Positions 37,020 through 45,598 of a DNA stretch of 64,000 nucleotides are shown in pieces (within the stretch, counting starts at the first letter, position 1; every line of letters begins with the position of its first letter). Origin of the DNA: Promicromonospora panici. Lineage in GTDB: Bacteria; Actinomycetota; Actinomycetes; Actinomycetales; Cellulomonadaceae. The stretch is taken from positions 1 through 64,000 of the forward strand of contig NZ_UWYY01000015.1 of NCBI RefSeq assembly GCF_900608595.1, written 5' to 3'. The notes under the pieces are model-generated. The model was not told the origin of the DNA, ran no database searches, and worked only from the letters and a program-made list of their open reading frames with translations. The position numbers and the translations under genes were made by a program.

Positions 37020-37690
37020 CCGTCGAAGAGCAGGCCCCCGAGGCGGTGCAGGCGGACGCCCCGGCCGACACCGCCCCGGCCGACACCGCGACGCAGGACG
37101 AGCTGGCGTTCGTCGACGTGCACACGCTCCCGGGCGGCGCGCACGCGGCGGTCGAGGCGGTGCTCATGGTGGCCGACGCGCCGATCGGCGCGGACCGGAT
37201 CGCCGCGGCGCTGAACCTGACGCAGGACGAGACCGACGACATCCTGCACGAGCTGGCCGACGAGTACGCGGGCCACCTGGGGTCGCGCCCGCGCGGGTTC
37301 GAGCTGCGCCGCACCGTCGAGGGCTGGCGCATCTACTCGTCGGCGGCGCACGCGGACCCGGTCGGGCGGTTCGTCCTGGACGGCCAGTCAGCGAAGCTGA
37401 GCCAGGCCGCCCTGGAGACCCTCGCGGTGATCGCATACCGTCAGCCGGTGACGCGAGGCCAGGTCAGCGCGGTGCGTGGCGTGAACGTCGACGGCGTCGT
37501 GCGGACCCTGCTGACCCGCGGCCTGATCGCCGAGATCGGCCAGGACCCGAGCTCGGGTGCGGTTCTGTTCGGAACCACGGGATACTTCTTGGAGCGGATG
37601 GACTTCTCGTCGCTCGACGAGCTGCCTCCGCTGGCGCCGCACCTGCCGGACCTCGACATGATCGAGGGCCTCGACGGGCTCGATTCCTAG
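37016..37690 (+). CDS. scpB: segregation and condensation protein B
   Basis: 224-residue partner of ScpA, made of two winged-helix domains that clamp the ScpA linker. Typical stretches are AAVEAVLMVADAPI (about 43-56), SQAALETLAVIAYRQPVTRGQ (about 131-151, only partly conserved outside TLAVIAYRQP) and VNVDGVVRTLLTRGLI. It begins ATGA on the scpA stop, with GGAGGCG as binding site inside scpA. The N-terminal 35 residues are Ala/Asp/Glu-rich. rluB follows after about 75 bases. Confidence 0.95.
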   Translation: MTVEEQAPEAVQADAPADTAPADTATQDELAFVDVHTLPGGAHAAVEAVLMVADAPIGADRIAAALNLTQDETDDILHELADEYAGHLGSRPRGFELRRTVEGWRIYSSAAHADPVGRFVLDGQSAKLSQAALETLAVIAYRQPVTRGQVSAVRGVNVDGVVRTLLTRGLIAEIGQDPSSGAVLFGTTGYFLERMDFSSLDELPPLAPHLPDLDMIEGLDGLDS

Positions 37691-37765
37691 CCCCTCCGCG
37701 GGGTCCGTGCACCGGATCCCGCAGCCAGGTCCGCAGCGCCTTTCCGACTCACCGAGAGACGAATC

Positions 37766-38671
37766 ATGAGCAACGAACGCCGCGGCGGGAGCCGCCGCGA
37801 ATCCAGTGGTGGCCAGCAGCCGCGCCGTCCCGCACAGGGCGGCAAGAACTTCCGGGGCGGCAGCTCGGCCAAGAGCCGCGCCCAGGCGAACACGCCGCGC
37901 CGTCGGCCCGCGAAGCCCGAGGAGCAGGGCCGCGACGTCCACGTCGAGGGCGGCGTGCGGCTGCAGAAGGTGCTCGCGCAGGCCGGGATCGGGTCCCGCC
38001 GCGCGAGCGAGGAGATGATCGCCAACGGCCGCGTCGAGGTCGACGGGCAGATCGTCACGGAGCTCGGGGTGCGGATCGACCCGGCCACCGCCGTCGTGCA
38101 CGTGGACGGGCTGCGGATCCAGCTGGACCAGGCCAAGGTGACGATCGCGCTGAACAAGCCGCTGGGCGTGGTGTCCACGATGGACGACCCCAAGGGGCGT
38201 CCGACCGTGGCGGACCTCATCAAGAACCGCGAGGAGCGGCTCTTCCACGTGGGCCGGCTCGACGCCGACAGCGAGGGGCTGCTGCTCCTGACCAACGACG
38301 GCGAGCTGGCCAACCGCCTGTCGCACCCCAAGTACGAGATCGCCAAGACGTACCTCGTGACCGTCGAGGGCGAGATCTTCCCGCGGGTCGGCAAGCAGCT
38401 CCTGAAGGGCGTCGAGCTCGACGACGGCATCGCGAAGATGGACGCGGTGCACGTGCTGCAGCAGATCGACGGCTTCGCGATGCTCGAGGTCGTGCTGCAC
38501 GAGGGCCGCAACCGGATCGTGCGCCGGATGTTCGACGCCGTCGGGCACCCCGTGACGCGCCTCGTGCGCACCCGGATCGGGCCGATCCCGCTGGGCGACC
38601 TGAAGCCGGGCCGCACCCGCGTCCTGGGCCGCACTGAACTGGGCACCCTCATGGGTGCGGTAGACCTGTAA
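37766..38671 (+). CDS. rluB: rRNA pseudouridine synthase, RluB/RsuA family
   Basis: 301-residue enzyme, probably modifying 23S rRNA. After a basic 60-residue tail comes an S4 RNA-binding domain (RLQKVLAQAGIGSRRASEEM, about 65-84) and the RsuA-type catalytic domain with the nucleophile Asp in GRLDADSEGLLLLTNDG (about 164-180), plus HEGRNRIVRRMF near 252. The gene sits between scpB and cmk, the conserved actinobacterial position. Specificity (RluB versus RluE/RsuA) is inferred from context. Confidence 0.92.
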   Translation: MSNERRGGSRRESSGGQQPRRPAQGGKNFRGGSSAKSRAQANTPRRRPAKPEEQGRDVHVEGGVRLQKVLAQAGIGSRRASEEMIANGRVEVDGQIVTELGVRIDPATAVVHVDGLRIQLDQAKVTIALNKPLGVVSTMDDPKGRPTVADLIKNREERLFHVGRLDADSEGLLLLTNDGELANRLSHPKYEIAKTYLVTVEGEIFPRVGKQLLKGVELDDGIAKMDAVHVLQQIDGFAMLEVVLHEGRNRIVRRMFDAVGHPVTRLVRTRIGPIPLGDLKPGRTRVLGRTELGTLMGAVDL

Positions 38672-38676
38672 CCTCT

Positions 38677-38743
38677 CTCGCTGAGTGCTGGGTATTCGCC
38701 CTTCGTACGCACTCTGACGGGCAAATATCCAGCACTCAACGAA
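38677..38743 (+). terminator. inverted repeat between rluB and cmk
   Basis: Arms 38677-38701 and 38719-38743 (core GAGTGCTGG/CCAGCACTC) pair over 25 bases with only transition mismatches. The right arm reaches to within 14 bases of the cmk start. Confidence 0.6.
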
Positions 38744-38756
38744 AGCGAGCGGGACT

Positions 38757-39482
38757 GTGACCAGCCCTGTTGTTGTCGCCATCGACGGGCCGTCCGGGTC
38801 CGGGAAGTCGAGCGTGTCGAAGGCCGTCGCCGCCCGGCTGGGCCTCGCCTACCTCGACACCGGCGCCATGTACCGGGCGGCCACCGTCTGGAGCATGGAG
38901 ACGGCGGACCTGGACGACGCCGCCTCCGTGGCCACGGCGGTCCGGGCGATGCCGCTGGTCATGGGCTTGGACCCGGCGGAGCCGGGCGTCGAGCTGGACG
39001 GCCGGGACGTCGTGGTGACGATCCGCAGCACCGAGGTCACGAGCGCCGTCTCGAAGGTGGCGTCCAACCTGGAGGTGCGGGCCGAGCTCAAGCGGCTGCA
39101 GCGCCAGATCATCGACCAGGAGTCCAGCGTGGTGCAGGCGGTGCACTCCCACGGCCGCGGGATCGTCGCCGAGGGCCGCGACATCACCACGGTCGTGGCG
39201 CCCGACGCCGACGTCCGCGTGCTGCTCACCGCGTCCGAGGAGGCGCGCCTGCGCCGCCGGTCGCTGGAGGTGCACGGCGCCGCCGACGCCGGTGCGGTGG
39301 ACGCCACGCGGGACCAGGTGCTGCGCCGCGACCGGGACGACGCGAAGGTGACGCAGTTCCAGGTCGCCGCGGACGGCGTCGCGACGGTCGACTCCAGCGA
39401 CCTCGACTTCGAGCAGACGGTGGACGCCGTCCTCGCCGTCGTCGCGCAGGTGACGGGGCGTGCGGTGGCGCCGTCCGCCTGA
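38757..39482 (+). CDS. cmk: cytidylate kinase
   Basis: Phosphorylates CMP and dCMP for nucleotide supply. The 241-residue protein has P-loop AIDGPSGSGKSS (about 7-18), LDTGAMYRA (about 35-43), the CMP-binding AEGRDITTVVAPDADVR (about 137-153) and the lid region RRRSLEV (about 167) with downstream RDRDDAK. GTG start at 38757. It is bracketed by two hairpins yet stays in the usual rluB-cmk-der order. Confidence 0.96.
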   Translation: MTSPVVVAIDGPSGSGKSSVSKAVAARLGLAYLDTGAMYRAATVWSMETADLDDAASVATAVRAMPLVMGLDPAEPGVELDGRDVVVTIRSTEVTSAVSKVASNLEVRAELKRLQRQIIDQESSVVQAVHSHGRGIVAEGRDITTVVAPDADVRVLLTASEEARLRRRSLEVHGAADAGAVDATRDQVLRRDRDDAKVTQFQVAADGVATVDSSDLDFEQTVDAVLAVVAQVTGRAVAPSA

Positions 39483-39488
39483 CCTGCT

Positions 39489-39525
39489 CGTGTCAGACGC
39501 TCAGGTCACCTGAGCGTCTGACACG
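39489..39525. terminator. 37-bp near-perfect palindrome between cmk and der
   Basis: CGTGTCAGACGCTCAGGT (39489-39506) is the exact reverse complement of 39508-39525 with a single base between the arms. It lies seven bases after the cmk stop. There is no T-run. Confidence 0.75.
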
Positions 39526-39593
39526 TCGCCGGGGCGGGGCGGGAGCGACGCAGGTCATACGGCCGCGAGGCGGCCTCAGGGCGCCAGGCCTGC

Positions 39594-39599
39594 GACAAT
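39594..39599 (+). promoter_or_regulatory. -10 box of leaderless der promoter
   Basis: GACAAT followed by six bases and the der ATG at 39606; a weak hexamer, supported mainly by the spacing. Confidence 0.35.
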
Positions 39600-39605
39600 G
39601 GGCGC

Positions 39606-41153
39606 ATGACCCACGACTCCTCTGCATCGGAGGCTGCTGCCCTGGACGCGGTGGCCCGAGATGATGCTGCCCTGGACGCTGCCGCTCCGGCCGCTCCCGA
39701 CCTCGATCTCGCCGAGTCCGAGGACGACCTCGCGCGCGAGCGTGCGCTGCGCGCCGGCCTCGAGGAGTTCGAGCTCGACGAGTCGGACCAGGAGCTCCTG
39801 GAGTCCGAGTGGACCGACGAGCAGGCGGAGGCCGAGCAGGCGCTGCCCGTGCTCGCCATCGTCGGACGGCCGAACGTCGGCAAGTCGACCCTGGTCAACC
39901 GGATCCTCGGCCGCCGCGAGGCGGTCGTGGCGGACAAGCCGGGCGTGACGCGCGACCGTGTGTCCTACCCGGCCGAGTGGGCCGGCCGCCGGTTCATGCT
40001 CGTGGACACGGGCGGCTGGGAGGTCGACGTCGCCGGCATCGAGTCCAAGGTGGCCGAGCAGGCCGAGGTGGCGATCTCCCTGGCTGACGCCGTGGTGTTC
40101 GTGGTCGACGCCGCCGTCGGCGCCACCGCGACCGACGAGCGCGTCGTGGAGCTGCTGCGCCGCTCCGGCAAGCCCGTGGTGCTGTGCGCCAACAAGGTGG
40201 ACGGCGCGTCGGGCGAGGCGGACGCCACCTACCTGTGGGCCCTCGGCCTGGGGGAGCCGCACCCGGTCTCCGCCCTGCACGGCCGCGGCACGGGCGACCT
40301 GCTCGACGCCGCGATCAAGGCGCTGCCCACCACGTCCGAGCACGGCAAGGTGCGCCCCTCCGGCCCGCGGCGTGTGGCGCTGGTCGGGCGGCCGAACGTC
40401 GGCAAGTCCTCGCTGCTGAACAAGATCGCGGGTTCGGAGCGCGTGGTGGTCGACGAGGTCGCCGGCACCACACGTGACCCGGTCGACGAGCTCATCGAGC
40501 TGCGCGGTATCCCCTACTGGTTCGTGGACACCGCCGGCATCCGCCGCCGCGTGCACCAGACCAAGGGCGCCGACTTCTACGCGTCGCTGCGCACCGCAGC
40601 CGCGATCGAGAAGGCGGAGATCGGCGTCGTCCTGGTGGACGCGTCGCAGCCGCTGACCGAGCAGGACATCCGCGTGATCCAGCAGGTCGTGGACGCCGGT
40701 CGTGCGCTCGTCATCGCCTACAACAAGTGGGACCTCATGGACGAGGACCGCCGCCCCTTCCTCGAGCGCGAGATCGAGAAGGAGCTGGTGCAGATCGCCT
40801 GGGCACCGCGGGTCAACCTGTCGGCGCGCACCGGCTGGCACAGCGAGCGACTGGTCCCGGCGATCGAGCGCTCGCTCGCGTCCTGGGACCGGCGCGTCCC
40901 GACGGGCAAGCTCAACTCGTTCCTCGGCGAGCTCGTGGCCGCGCACCCGCACCCGCTGCGCGGTGGCAAGCAGTCCCGCATCCTGTTCGCGACGCAGGCC
41001 TCGACCCGGCCGCCGCGGTTCGTCATCTTCGCCACCGGGTTCATCGAGGCCGGCTACCGCCGGTTCATCGAGCGCCGCCTGCGCGAGACGTTCGGTTTCG
41101 AGGGCACGCCGATCGAGATCTCGGTGCGCGTGCGGGAGAAGCGCCGCCGCTGA
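39606..41153 (+). CDS. der: ribosome-assembly GTPase Der (EngA)
   Basis: Tandem-GTPase essential for 50S assembly. The 515-residue protein has G domain 1 with GRPNVGKST (about 87-95), DTGG (about 133) and NKVD (about 197), G domain 2 with GRPNVGKSS (about 261-269), DTAG (about 308) and NKWD (about 375), and a C-terminal KH-like domain. The first 75 residues are an acidic extension rich in Ala, Asp and Glu, as in other actinobacterial Der proteins. It has its own promoter-like -10 box and a strong palindrome upstream. Confidence 0.97.
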   Translation: MTHDSSASEAAALDAVARDDAALDAAAPAAPDLDLAESEDDLARERALRAGLEEFELDESDQELLESEWTDEQAEAEQALPVLAIVGRPNVGKSTLVNRILGRREAVVADKPGVTRDRVSYPAEWAGRRFMLVDTGGWEVDVAGIESKVAEQAEVAISLADAVVFVVDAAVGATATDERVVELLRRSGKPVVLCANKVDGASGEADATYLWALGLGEPHPVSALHGRGTGDLLDAAIKALPTTSEHGKVRPSGPRRVALVGRPNVGKSSLLNKIAGSERVVVDEVAGTTRDPVDELIELRGIPYWFVDTAGIRRRVHQTKGADFYASLRTAAAIEKAEIGVVLVDASQPLTEQDIRVIQQVVDAGRALVIAYNKWDLMDEDRRPFLEREIEKELVQIAWAPRVNLSARTGWHSERLVPAIERSLASWDRRVPTGKLNSFLGELVAAHPHPLRGGKQSRILFATQASTRPPRFVIFATGFIEAGYRRFIERRLRETFGFEGTPIEISVRVREKRRR

Positions 41154-41198
41154 CGCATTCGTCGCCGAGTCGATGCCCACGATGTGGGTGAGTCGCGG

Positions 41199-41204
41199 TA
41201 CCTT
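41199..41204 (+). promoter_or_regulatory. -10 box of leaderless lgt promoter
   Basis: TACCTT followed by six bases and GTG 41211. This helps choose that start over GTG 41184. Confidence 0.5.
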
Positions 41205-41210
41205 CGGGTC

Positions 41211-42254
41211 GTGCTTCCGGCCAGTATCCCCAGCCCCGATCCGGTGTGGTCCCAGTTCAACGTGGGCCCGCTCACCATCCATACCTACGCCCTGTGTCTG
41301 CTGGCCGGCATTGCCGCCGCCGCGTACATCACGGACCGGCGGCTCCGCGCGCGCGGAGCCGCCCCCGGGCTCGCCCTCGACATCGCGATGTGGGCGGTGC
41401 CGATCGGCATCGTCGGCGCCCGGATCTACCACGTGCTCACCCACCTGAGCGACTTCACCGGACCCGGCGTCGACACGTGGGCGTGGATCCGGATCTGGGA
41501 GGGCGGCAACGCCCTGTTCGGGTCGCTCCTCGGCGGCGCCGTCGGCGTCTGGATCGGGTGCCGCCAGACGGGCCTGCGCTTCGGGTCGTTCGCCGACGCG
41601 CTCGCGCCGGGTCTGCTCGTGGCCCAGGCGATCGGCCGGCTCGGCAACTACGTGAACCAGGAGCTGTTCGGCCTGCCGACGACGCTGCCGTGGGGCCTGG
41701 AGATCCGGTCCGACGCGCCGATGTTCCCGGCGGGCACGCCCGAGGGCACGCTGTTCCACCCGTTGTTCCTGTACGAGATGATCTGGAACCTCATCGGGGT
41801 CGCCCTGCTGCTCACCATCGAGCGGCGGGTCTCCCGCCGGAACGCCGCCCTGGAGAACCCGGGCCCGGGCCTGCGCTGGGGCCGCATGTTCGGCCTCTAC
41901 CTGATCTGGTACGGGCTGGGCCGCAGCTGGCTCGAGGCGATCCGCATCGACCCCACGAGCGACGCACCCCTGGGCATTCCCGCGAACATCTGGACGTCGG
42001 GGCTCGCGATCCTGCTCGGCATCACGATCGTCGTGGTGCAGGGACGGCGGCACTCCGGGCCCGAGCCCTCGGTGTACCAGCCGGGGCGGGAGCCTGAGGA
42101 CGAGGACGCCGAGAGCACTGGGGCGGAGTCCGACGCCGAGGACTCCGGGGCCGGTGACTCCGGTCCCGCCGCGGAGAAGGGCACGGACGGCGAAGCCGCC
42201 GATCGCGATGCTGACGCCGATGCGAGCCCCGTGGATCCGGCCGGCAGCAAGTAA
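41211..42254 (+). CDS. lgt: prolipoprotein diacylglyceryl transferase
   Basis: Transfers diacylglycerol from phosphatidylglycerol to the lipobox Cys of prelipoproteins. 347 residues with about seven membrane helices. Conserved features are HTYALCLLAGIAAA near the N-terminus, RIYHVLTH (about 72-79), WEGGNALFGSLLGG (about 97-110) and the Lgt signature GRLGNYVNQELFGLPT (about 142-157). A hydrophilic, strongly acidic C-terminal tail of about 70 residues follows the last helix, longer than in enterobacteria but common in actinobacteria. A substrate, the PCuAC lipoprotein, is encoded 10 kb downstream. Confidence 0.96.
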   Translation: MLPASIPSPDPVWSQFNVGPLTIHTYALCLLAGIAAAAYITDRRLRARGAAPGLALDIAMWAVPIGIVGARIYHVLTHLSDFTGPGVDTWAWIRIWEGGNALFGSLLGGAVGVWIGCRQTGLRFGSFADALAPGLLVAQAIGRLGNYVNQELFGLPTTLPWGLEIRSDAPMFPAGTPEGTLFHPLFLYEMIWNLIGVALLLTIERRVSRRNAALENPGPGLRWGRMFGLYLIWYGLGRSWLEAIRIDPTSDAPLGIPANIWTSGLAILLGITIVVVQGRRHSGPEPSVYQPGREPEDEDAESTGAESDAEDSGAGDSGPAAEKGTDGEAADRDADADASPVDPAGSK

Positions 42255-42302
42255 CGCGCCGCAACCGCCTCGGACCCCGGTTGCGTCAGGGGAAAGGCAT
42301 AC

Positions 42303-42361
42303 CCAGCGGGGAGGGTAACGGAGAGTAGACAATGTCTACGTTCCGTTACCCTCCCCGCTGG
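42303..42361. terminator. long inverted repeat after lgt
   Basis: CCAGCGGGGAGGGTAACGGA (42303-42322) pairs perfectly with 42342-42361, and inside it GTAGACA (42325-42331) pairs with TGTCTAC (42333-42339). A smaller hairpin, CGCAACCG with CGGTTGCG, lies just before it near 42260-42285. The stem shares GGTAACGG with the hairpin after uvrA. Confidence 0.8.
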
Positions 42362-42456
42362 CGTGGCTGCCCACCTCGGAGGCGAGCACCGCGAGCAGGG
42401 GCCGGTCTGTGCGCACCCTCACAGCCCTGAGCCTTGTTCCCCGGGTGGCGATTACC

Positions 42457-42462
42457 CAGGAT
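42457..42462 (+). promoter_or_regulatory. -10 box of leaderless MFS gene promoter
   Basis: CAGGAT followed by six bases and the ATG at 42469. Confidence 0.4.
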
Positions 42463-42468
42463 GAGGTC

Positions 42469-43713
42469 ATGCCGCATGAGCTACAGGGGGACCCGTCTGC
42501 CAAGAACCGGCACCCCGTGGGGCAGCGAACCTGGTGGGCGGTCGCCGCGGTCCTGCTCGCGGTGGCGTGGGGTGGCAACGAGTTCACGCCGCTGCTCGTG
42601 ATGTACCGCGCGCAGGGGGACATAGGGCCTGTCACCGTCGACGCGCTGCTCGCCGTGTACGTGTTCGGCCTCGTGCCCGCGCTGCTGCTGGGCGGGCCGC
42701 TGTCGGACCGGTTCGGCCGGCGTCCGCTGCTGCTGCCCGCCGCGCCCGTCTCGGCGCTCGGCTCGCTCGTGCTCGCGCTCGACCCCGCCAGCCCTGTGCT
42801 GCTCGCGGTCGGGCGGCTGCTGTGCGGCATCGCGCTCGGCCTGGCCATGGCCGTCGGATCCACCTGGCTCACGGAGCTCAGCGCCGCCACCGGCGACCGG
42901 GCGGCCGGACCTCGCCGCGGATCGCTGTCCCTGACCGCCGGGTTTCTCGCCGGTGCGGGCGTGGCCGCCATGCTCGCGCAGTTCGCCCCGTGGCCCACGC
43001 TCCTGTCGTACGTGCTGCACGCCGCCGGCGCCCTGATCGCCGGGATCGTGCTGCTGCGCGTGCCGGAGACCCGACCGAGCCTGCCGCGCGGCGAGCGGGC
43101 GCCGCTGCTCGACGACCTGCGCATCACCGCCGTCCGGCACCCTCGTTTCCTGCGGGTGGTCGTGCCGCTCGCGCCCTGGGTGTTCGGCTGCGCGGGCTGC
43201 GCCTTCGCGGTGCTGCCCAGCCTGCTGACCGACCGCGTCGGCGGTTTCCCCATCGCCTTCGCGGGGATCATGGCCATCCTGGCCCTCGGCTGCGGCATCG
43301 GCATCCAGGTGCTCGCCCGGCGGATCGACACGCCGTCGTCGGCCCGGGCGTCCGTGGTGGCCCTGAGCATCGTCGCGGTGGGGATGGCGCTCGCCGCGTG
43401 GGCGTCGTTCGAGCTCTCGCTGCCGGTGGGCGTCGTGGCCGCGGTGGTGCTCGGGACCGGATACGGCCTCGCGATGGTGGCCGGGCTGAGCGAGGTCGCG
43501 CGCATGGCAGGGCCGGGGCAGCTCGCCGGACTGACGGCGGTGTTCTACTCCCTGACCTACCTCGGGTTCTTCGTCCCGATGGTGCTCGCCTGGCTGCGCG
43601 ACACCTGGTCGTACGGTGAGATGTTCGGCTTCGGCGCGGTCGCCGTCGCGCTGTGCCTGACGATCGTCGCGGTCTCGTCGCGCCGTGCGCTCCCGGACGG
43701 GCTCCGGCGGTAG
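42469..43713 (+). CDS. MFS family transporter
   Basis: 414-residue major facilitator with about 12 hydrophobic segments. Motif A, GPLSDRFGRRPLL (about 72-84), lies between helices 2 and 3, and LLCGIALGLAMAVGSTW (helix 4) resembles drug:proton antiporters. The substrate is unknown. The ATG at 42469 is preferred because the preceding in-frame stretch from 42409 is not membrane-like and a -10 box stands six bases upstream. It is flanked by unrelated genes and probably monocistronic. Confidence 0.85.
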   Translation: MPHELQGDPSAKNRHPVGQRTWWAVAAVLLAVAWGGNEFTPLLVMYRAQGDIGPVTVDALLAVYVFGLVPALLLGGPLSDRFGRRPLLLPAAPVSALGSLVLALDPASPVLLAVGRLLCGIALGLAMAVGSTWLTELSAATGDRAAGPRRGSLSLTAGFLAGAGVAAMLAQFAPWPTLLSYVLHAAGALIAGIVLLRVPETRPSLPRGERAPLLDDLRITAVRHPRFLRVVVPLAPWVFGCAGCAFAVLPSLLTDRVGGFPIAFAGIMAILALGCGIGIQVLARRIDTPSSARASVVALSIVAVGMALAAWASFELSLPVGVVAAVVLGTGYGLAMVAGLSEVARMAGPGQLAGLTAVFYSLTYLGFFVPMVLAWLRDTWSYGEMFGFGAVAVALCLTIVAVSSRRALPDGLRR

Positions 43714-43760
43714 CTCTGGCCCCGGTGGGCAAAGAATTCCGACATTTCACCCCGGGGCGC

Positions 43761-43766
43761 TATCGT
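43761..43766 (+). promoter_or_regulatory. -10 box of leaderless promoter for the Ser/Thr/Pro-rich protein
   Basis: TATCGT followed by six bases and GTG 43773; a good hexamer that fixes the start. Confidence 0.6.
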
Positions 43767-43772
43767 TTCGCC

Positions 43773-44720
43773 GTGAGGGAGAACCCGAGGCCGACACGAC
43801 ACCTCGAGCACGTCGAGCCGGAACAGCTCGGCAGGCCCGTTCCGGGTTCCATCAGCGGACCGGCGTGGGACCTGGTGCCGTTGCCGGGATCGCCGGATCC
43901 GCCGGTCGGCGGTGAGCCGACGCCGTCCGGGGATACCGCCAGCCCTGCTGAGCAGTGGGGTGCGGGTTGGCCCGCGCCGTCCGACGACGTCTGGTCTGCG
44001 CGATCCGCCGAGGCCTCGTCTGCACCGTCCGTCGATATCTGGCCTCCACCGACCGCGGAGGCCGCGTCCGCGCAGTCCGACGTCTGGCCCCCGCCGTCCG
44101 CCGAGGTCGAGCCCGCGTCGTCCGGCGACCGCTCGTGGAGCCGGCCGGCGATGGTGGTGGGCGGTGCGGTGGTCGCCGTCCTGGCGGTGGGTATCGGCGG
44201 GTTCGCCCTGCTCGGCCAGCTCCGGCCTCACGACGCCGACACCGCCCCGGCGGTCGACCTCGCCGACGTGGAACTGCCGATCACCATCCCGCAGACCCCG
44301 GCCTCCGATGGCTCCGCCGGTCCGGCCCGGCGCGCGGAGAGCCAGCCCCGGCGCAGTGACGCGCCCGGGACCGGCCACGGCGCGGCCCTGAGCCCGCCGG
44401 GAGACGCGACAGCGGCGCCGGGTACCCAGCCGGGCACGGGCGGCACGAGCGAGGGCGGCGCGGACACCGGTACCGCGAGCGGCACCGGTCCGAGCAGCGG
44501 CGGCAGCACCGGCGGCGACACCGGTTCGAGCGGCGGCTCCGCGACGCCGACAGCCACGGCACCGCCTCCGACGTCGGCCCCGACCCCGACGTCAAGACCG
44601 AGTCCGAAGCCCACGCCTTCGACGAGCGGTGAGCCGACCCCGGATCCGACGCCGACCTCCAGCGTGTCGCCCGCCCCCCAGCCGACTGGCGCCCCGGTGT
44701 CCCCGGGCAGCGGCGAGTGA
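43773..44720 (+). CDS. single-pass membrane protein with Ser/Thr/Pro/Gly-rich outer domain
   Basis: 315 residues. An N-terminal cytoplasmic part (about 1-120) contains loosely repeated units built on DVWSA, DIWPPP and DVWPPP followed by AE. One membrane helix follows (MVVGGAVVAVLAVGIGGFAL, about 130-149), then an extracytoplasmic region dominated by Gly, Ser, Thr and Pro, with runs such as PTPTSRPSPKPTPS. Such tails are typical of wall-spanning or O-mannosylated actinobacterial proteins. No catalytic domain is seen and I cannot assign a function. An in-frame start at 43653 would run through the MFS gene; the -10 spacing supports 43773. Confidence 0.7.
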   Translation: MRENPRPTRHLEHVEPEQLGRPVPGSISGPAWDLVPLPGSPDPPVGGEPTPSGDTASPAEQWGAGWPAPSDDVWSARSAEASSAPSVDIWPPPTAEAASAQSDVWPPPSAEVEPASSGDRSWSRPAMVVGGAVVAVLAVGIGGFALLGQLRPHDADTAPAVDLADVELPITIPQTPASDGSAGPARRAESQPRRSDAPGTGHGAALSPPGDATAAPGTQPGTGGTSEGGADTGTASGTGPSSGGSTGGDTGSSGGSATPTATAPPPTSAPTPTSRPSPKPTPSTSGEPTPDPTPTSSVSPAPQPTGAPVSPGSGE

Positions 44721-44827
44721 GCAGACCCTGACGGGGCAGTGACGAGGGCCGGCCTGCTACGACCCGGCTGAGTCCCACCACACAGGCGGGCTGGACGCCG
44801 ATGCTGATCTGCGGTGGGGTAGCCGTC

Positions 44828-45517
44828 ATGAGGTGGCGCAACGGCGAGCACGGGTACGGGATCGTCACGAAGGTCCTGCACTGGCTGACCGTCGCGCTGC
44901 TCGGCGCCCAGCTCGCCGTCGGCTACGTGATGGAGACCGACGCAGCTCCGCCCGACGTCGACTGCGACCCGGTCGGCGAGGACCGCAGCGGCGGCGACAC
45001 GTCGGACGCGGAGGAGGAGCGGCTCGACCAGCTCGAGGACCGGTGCGAGGAGGCGCAGGAGCTCCGCGAGCAGGACGCCGAGGACGCGGTCGGCACCGCG
45101 TGGTCAGACCTGTGGTCGGGCGATCTCATCAGCACAGGCCCCGCCGACGGCGGGCTGTCGCTCCCGGGATGGCACGTCCTGCTCGGGCTGACGATCGTCG
45201 CCGTGGGAATCCTGCGAGTCGTGTGGCGCAGCACGACGCCGCTGCCGCCGTGGGACGCGCGGCTGACCGCGAGCGACCGGCGGGTGCTGCACTGGGCCGA
45301 GCGCATCCTGCTGGCGCTGCTCTTCGTCGTCCCGGCGACCGGCATCGTGCTGGTGGTCGGCAACGAGGACCTGGTCCCGCTCCATGTCGGCGCCCATCTG
45401 TGCTTCTACGCCGCCCTGGCCGTGCACGTCGCCGTGGTGGTCCGACGGCGGGTGGTGGGCCGGATGCTCTGGAGGGCGGGTCGCGCCTCGCAGCGCGTGC
45501 TGGTCGAGAACCCGTAG
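44828..45517 (+). CDS. cytochrome b561 family membrane protein
   Basis: 229-residue b-type cytochrome-like protein with four predicted helices. Potential haem ligands are the His of VLHWLTVALL (about 19) in helix 1, HVLLGL (about 113) in helix 2, the LHWAERI His (about 157) in helix 3, and HVGAHLCFYAALAVHVAVV (about 189-207) in helix 4. Between helices 1 and 2 lies a strongly acidic, partly coiled insertion (EEERLDQLEDRCEEAQEL region, about 40-100) with two cysteines, much longer than in E. coli CybB. It probably passes electrons between quinol and an outer partner. ATG at 44828 after GGTGGGGTAGC. Confidence 0.8.
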   Translation: MRWRNGEHGYGIVTKVLHWLTVALLGAQLAVGYVMETDAAPPDVDCDPVGEDRSGGDTSDAEEERLDQLEDRCEEAQELREQDAEDAVGTAWSDLWSGDLISTGPADGGLSLPGWHVLLGLTIVAVGILRVVWRSTTPLPPWDARLTASDRRVLHWAERILLALLFVVPATGIVLVVGNEDLVPLHVGAHLCFYAALAVHVAVVVRRRVVGRMLWRAGRASQRVLVENP

Positions 45518-45529
45518 TCAGACGCCGAC

Positions 45530-45555
45530 GATCAGACCACGTACGTGGTCTGATC
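45530..45555. promoter_or_regulatory. 26-bp perfect palindrome before the P-type ATPase gene
   Basis: Two abutting exact half-sites of 13 bases (GATCAGACCACGT and its reverse complement) meet at 45542/45543 with no spacer. It lies 12 bases after the b561 stop and about 32 bases before the ATPase -10 box. It fits either an operator or a terminator stem without a normal loop. Confidence 0.55.
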
Positions 45556-45586
45556 CGGCAAGCGCGCATTTCCGGCGCAGCCGGTG

Positions 45587-45592
45587 GAAGAT
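45587..45592 (+). promoter_or_regulatory. -10 box of leaderless P-type ATPase promoter
   Basis: GAAGAT followed by six bases and GTG 45599. Confidence 0.4.
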
Positions 45593-45598
45593 CGTTGG

